This document shows positions 48,059 to 64,000 of a stretch of 64,000 nt of DNA, piece after piece; the stretch's first letter is position 1; each line of letters begins with the position of its first letter. The notes under the pieces are model-generated. The model ran no database searches. It was not told the origin of the DNA and saw only the letters and a program-made list of their open reading frames with translations. The DNA comes from Bugula neritina (taxonomy: Eukaryota > Bryozoa > Gymnolaemata > Cheilostomatida > Bugulidae): NCBI GenBank assembly GCA_964035545.1, contig OZ037772.1, forward strand, positions 5,729,733 through 5,793,732, in the 5' to 3' direction. Made by a program: the position numbers and the translations under genes.

Positions 48059-64000
<15,942 letters not shown>

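Overview
The window looks like AT-rich chromosomal DNA of an aquatic invertebrate, perhaps a lophotrochozoan such as a bryozoan or mollusc. That is inference from intron-rich genes, GT-AG splice sites, many (TA)n tracts, tRNA-derived SINEs and families common in such animals (IAP, TRIM, PAN plus fucolectin-like secreted proteins). The species cannot be fixed from the sequence. No bacterial features, CRISPR arrays or rRNA genes were seen.

Layout. 1-11.4 kb is AT-rich DNA with simple repeats and one candidate 5' exon (3596-3643). 11489-18463 (+) is an inhibitor-of-apoptosis (IAP) gene. All ten exons can be joined in phase and give BIR, BIR, UBA-like and C-terminal RING domains, plus a degenerate BIR-like module in the first large exon. 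20.6-28.1 kb and 40.5-42.9 kb (-) hold three paralogous four-exon genes for small secreted proteins: signal peptide, PAN/apple-like module, and an F-type lectin (FTP)-like domain split over two exons. All their introns are phase 1. 48059 to the right edge (+) is a TRIM-type gene (RING, two B-boxes, coiled coil, start of a C-terminal repeat domain) that runs out of the window.

Mobile DNA fills the rest. A Ty3/gypsy element (28918-38880, -) has both LTRs and a tRNA-Leu-type primer site but a decayed pol, and carries a second element with long inverted repeats. A Tc1/mariner derivative (44666-46143) has had its left half replaced by an inverted copy of its right half. A related gypsy pol with one LTR (49047-52803, -) is fused to a BEL/Pao-like gag-protease segment (52803-54795, -), all within an intron of the TRIM gene. 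A hAT-type element with an 8-bp target duplication (58023-59693) lies in another TRIM intron. LINE, SINE and MITE-like fragments sit in several introns.

The host genes share a theme: an E3-ligase apoptosis inhibitor, a TRIM E3 ligase and a small family of secreted lectin-like proteins. This looks like an immunity or stress-related neighbourhood, but nothing in the sequence shows that they act together. The most striking observations are the phase-1 PAN-FTP family, the third BIR-like module, the gypsy-BEL/Pao chimera and the foldback Tc1 element.
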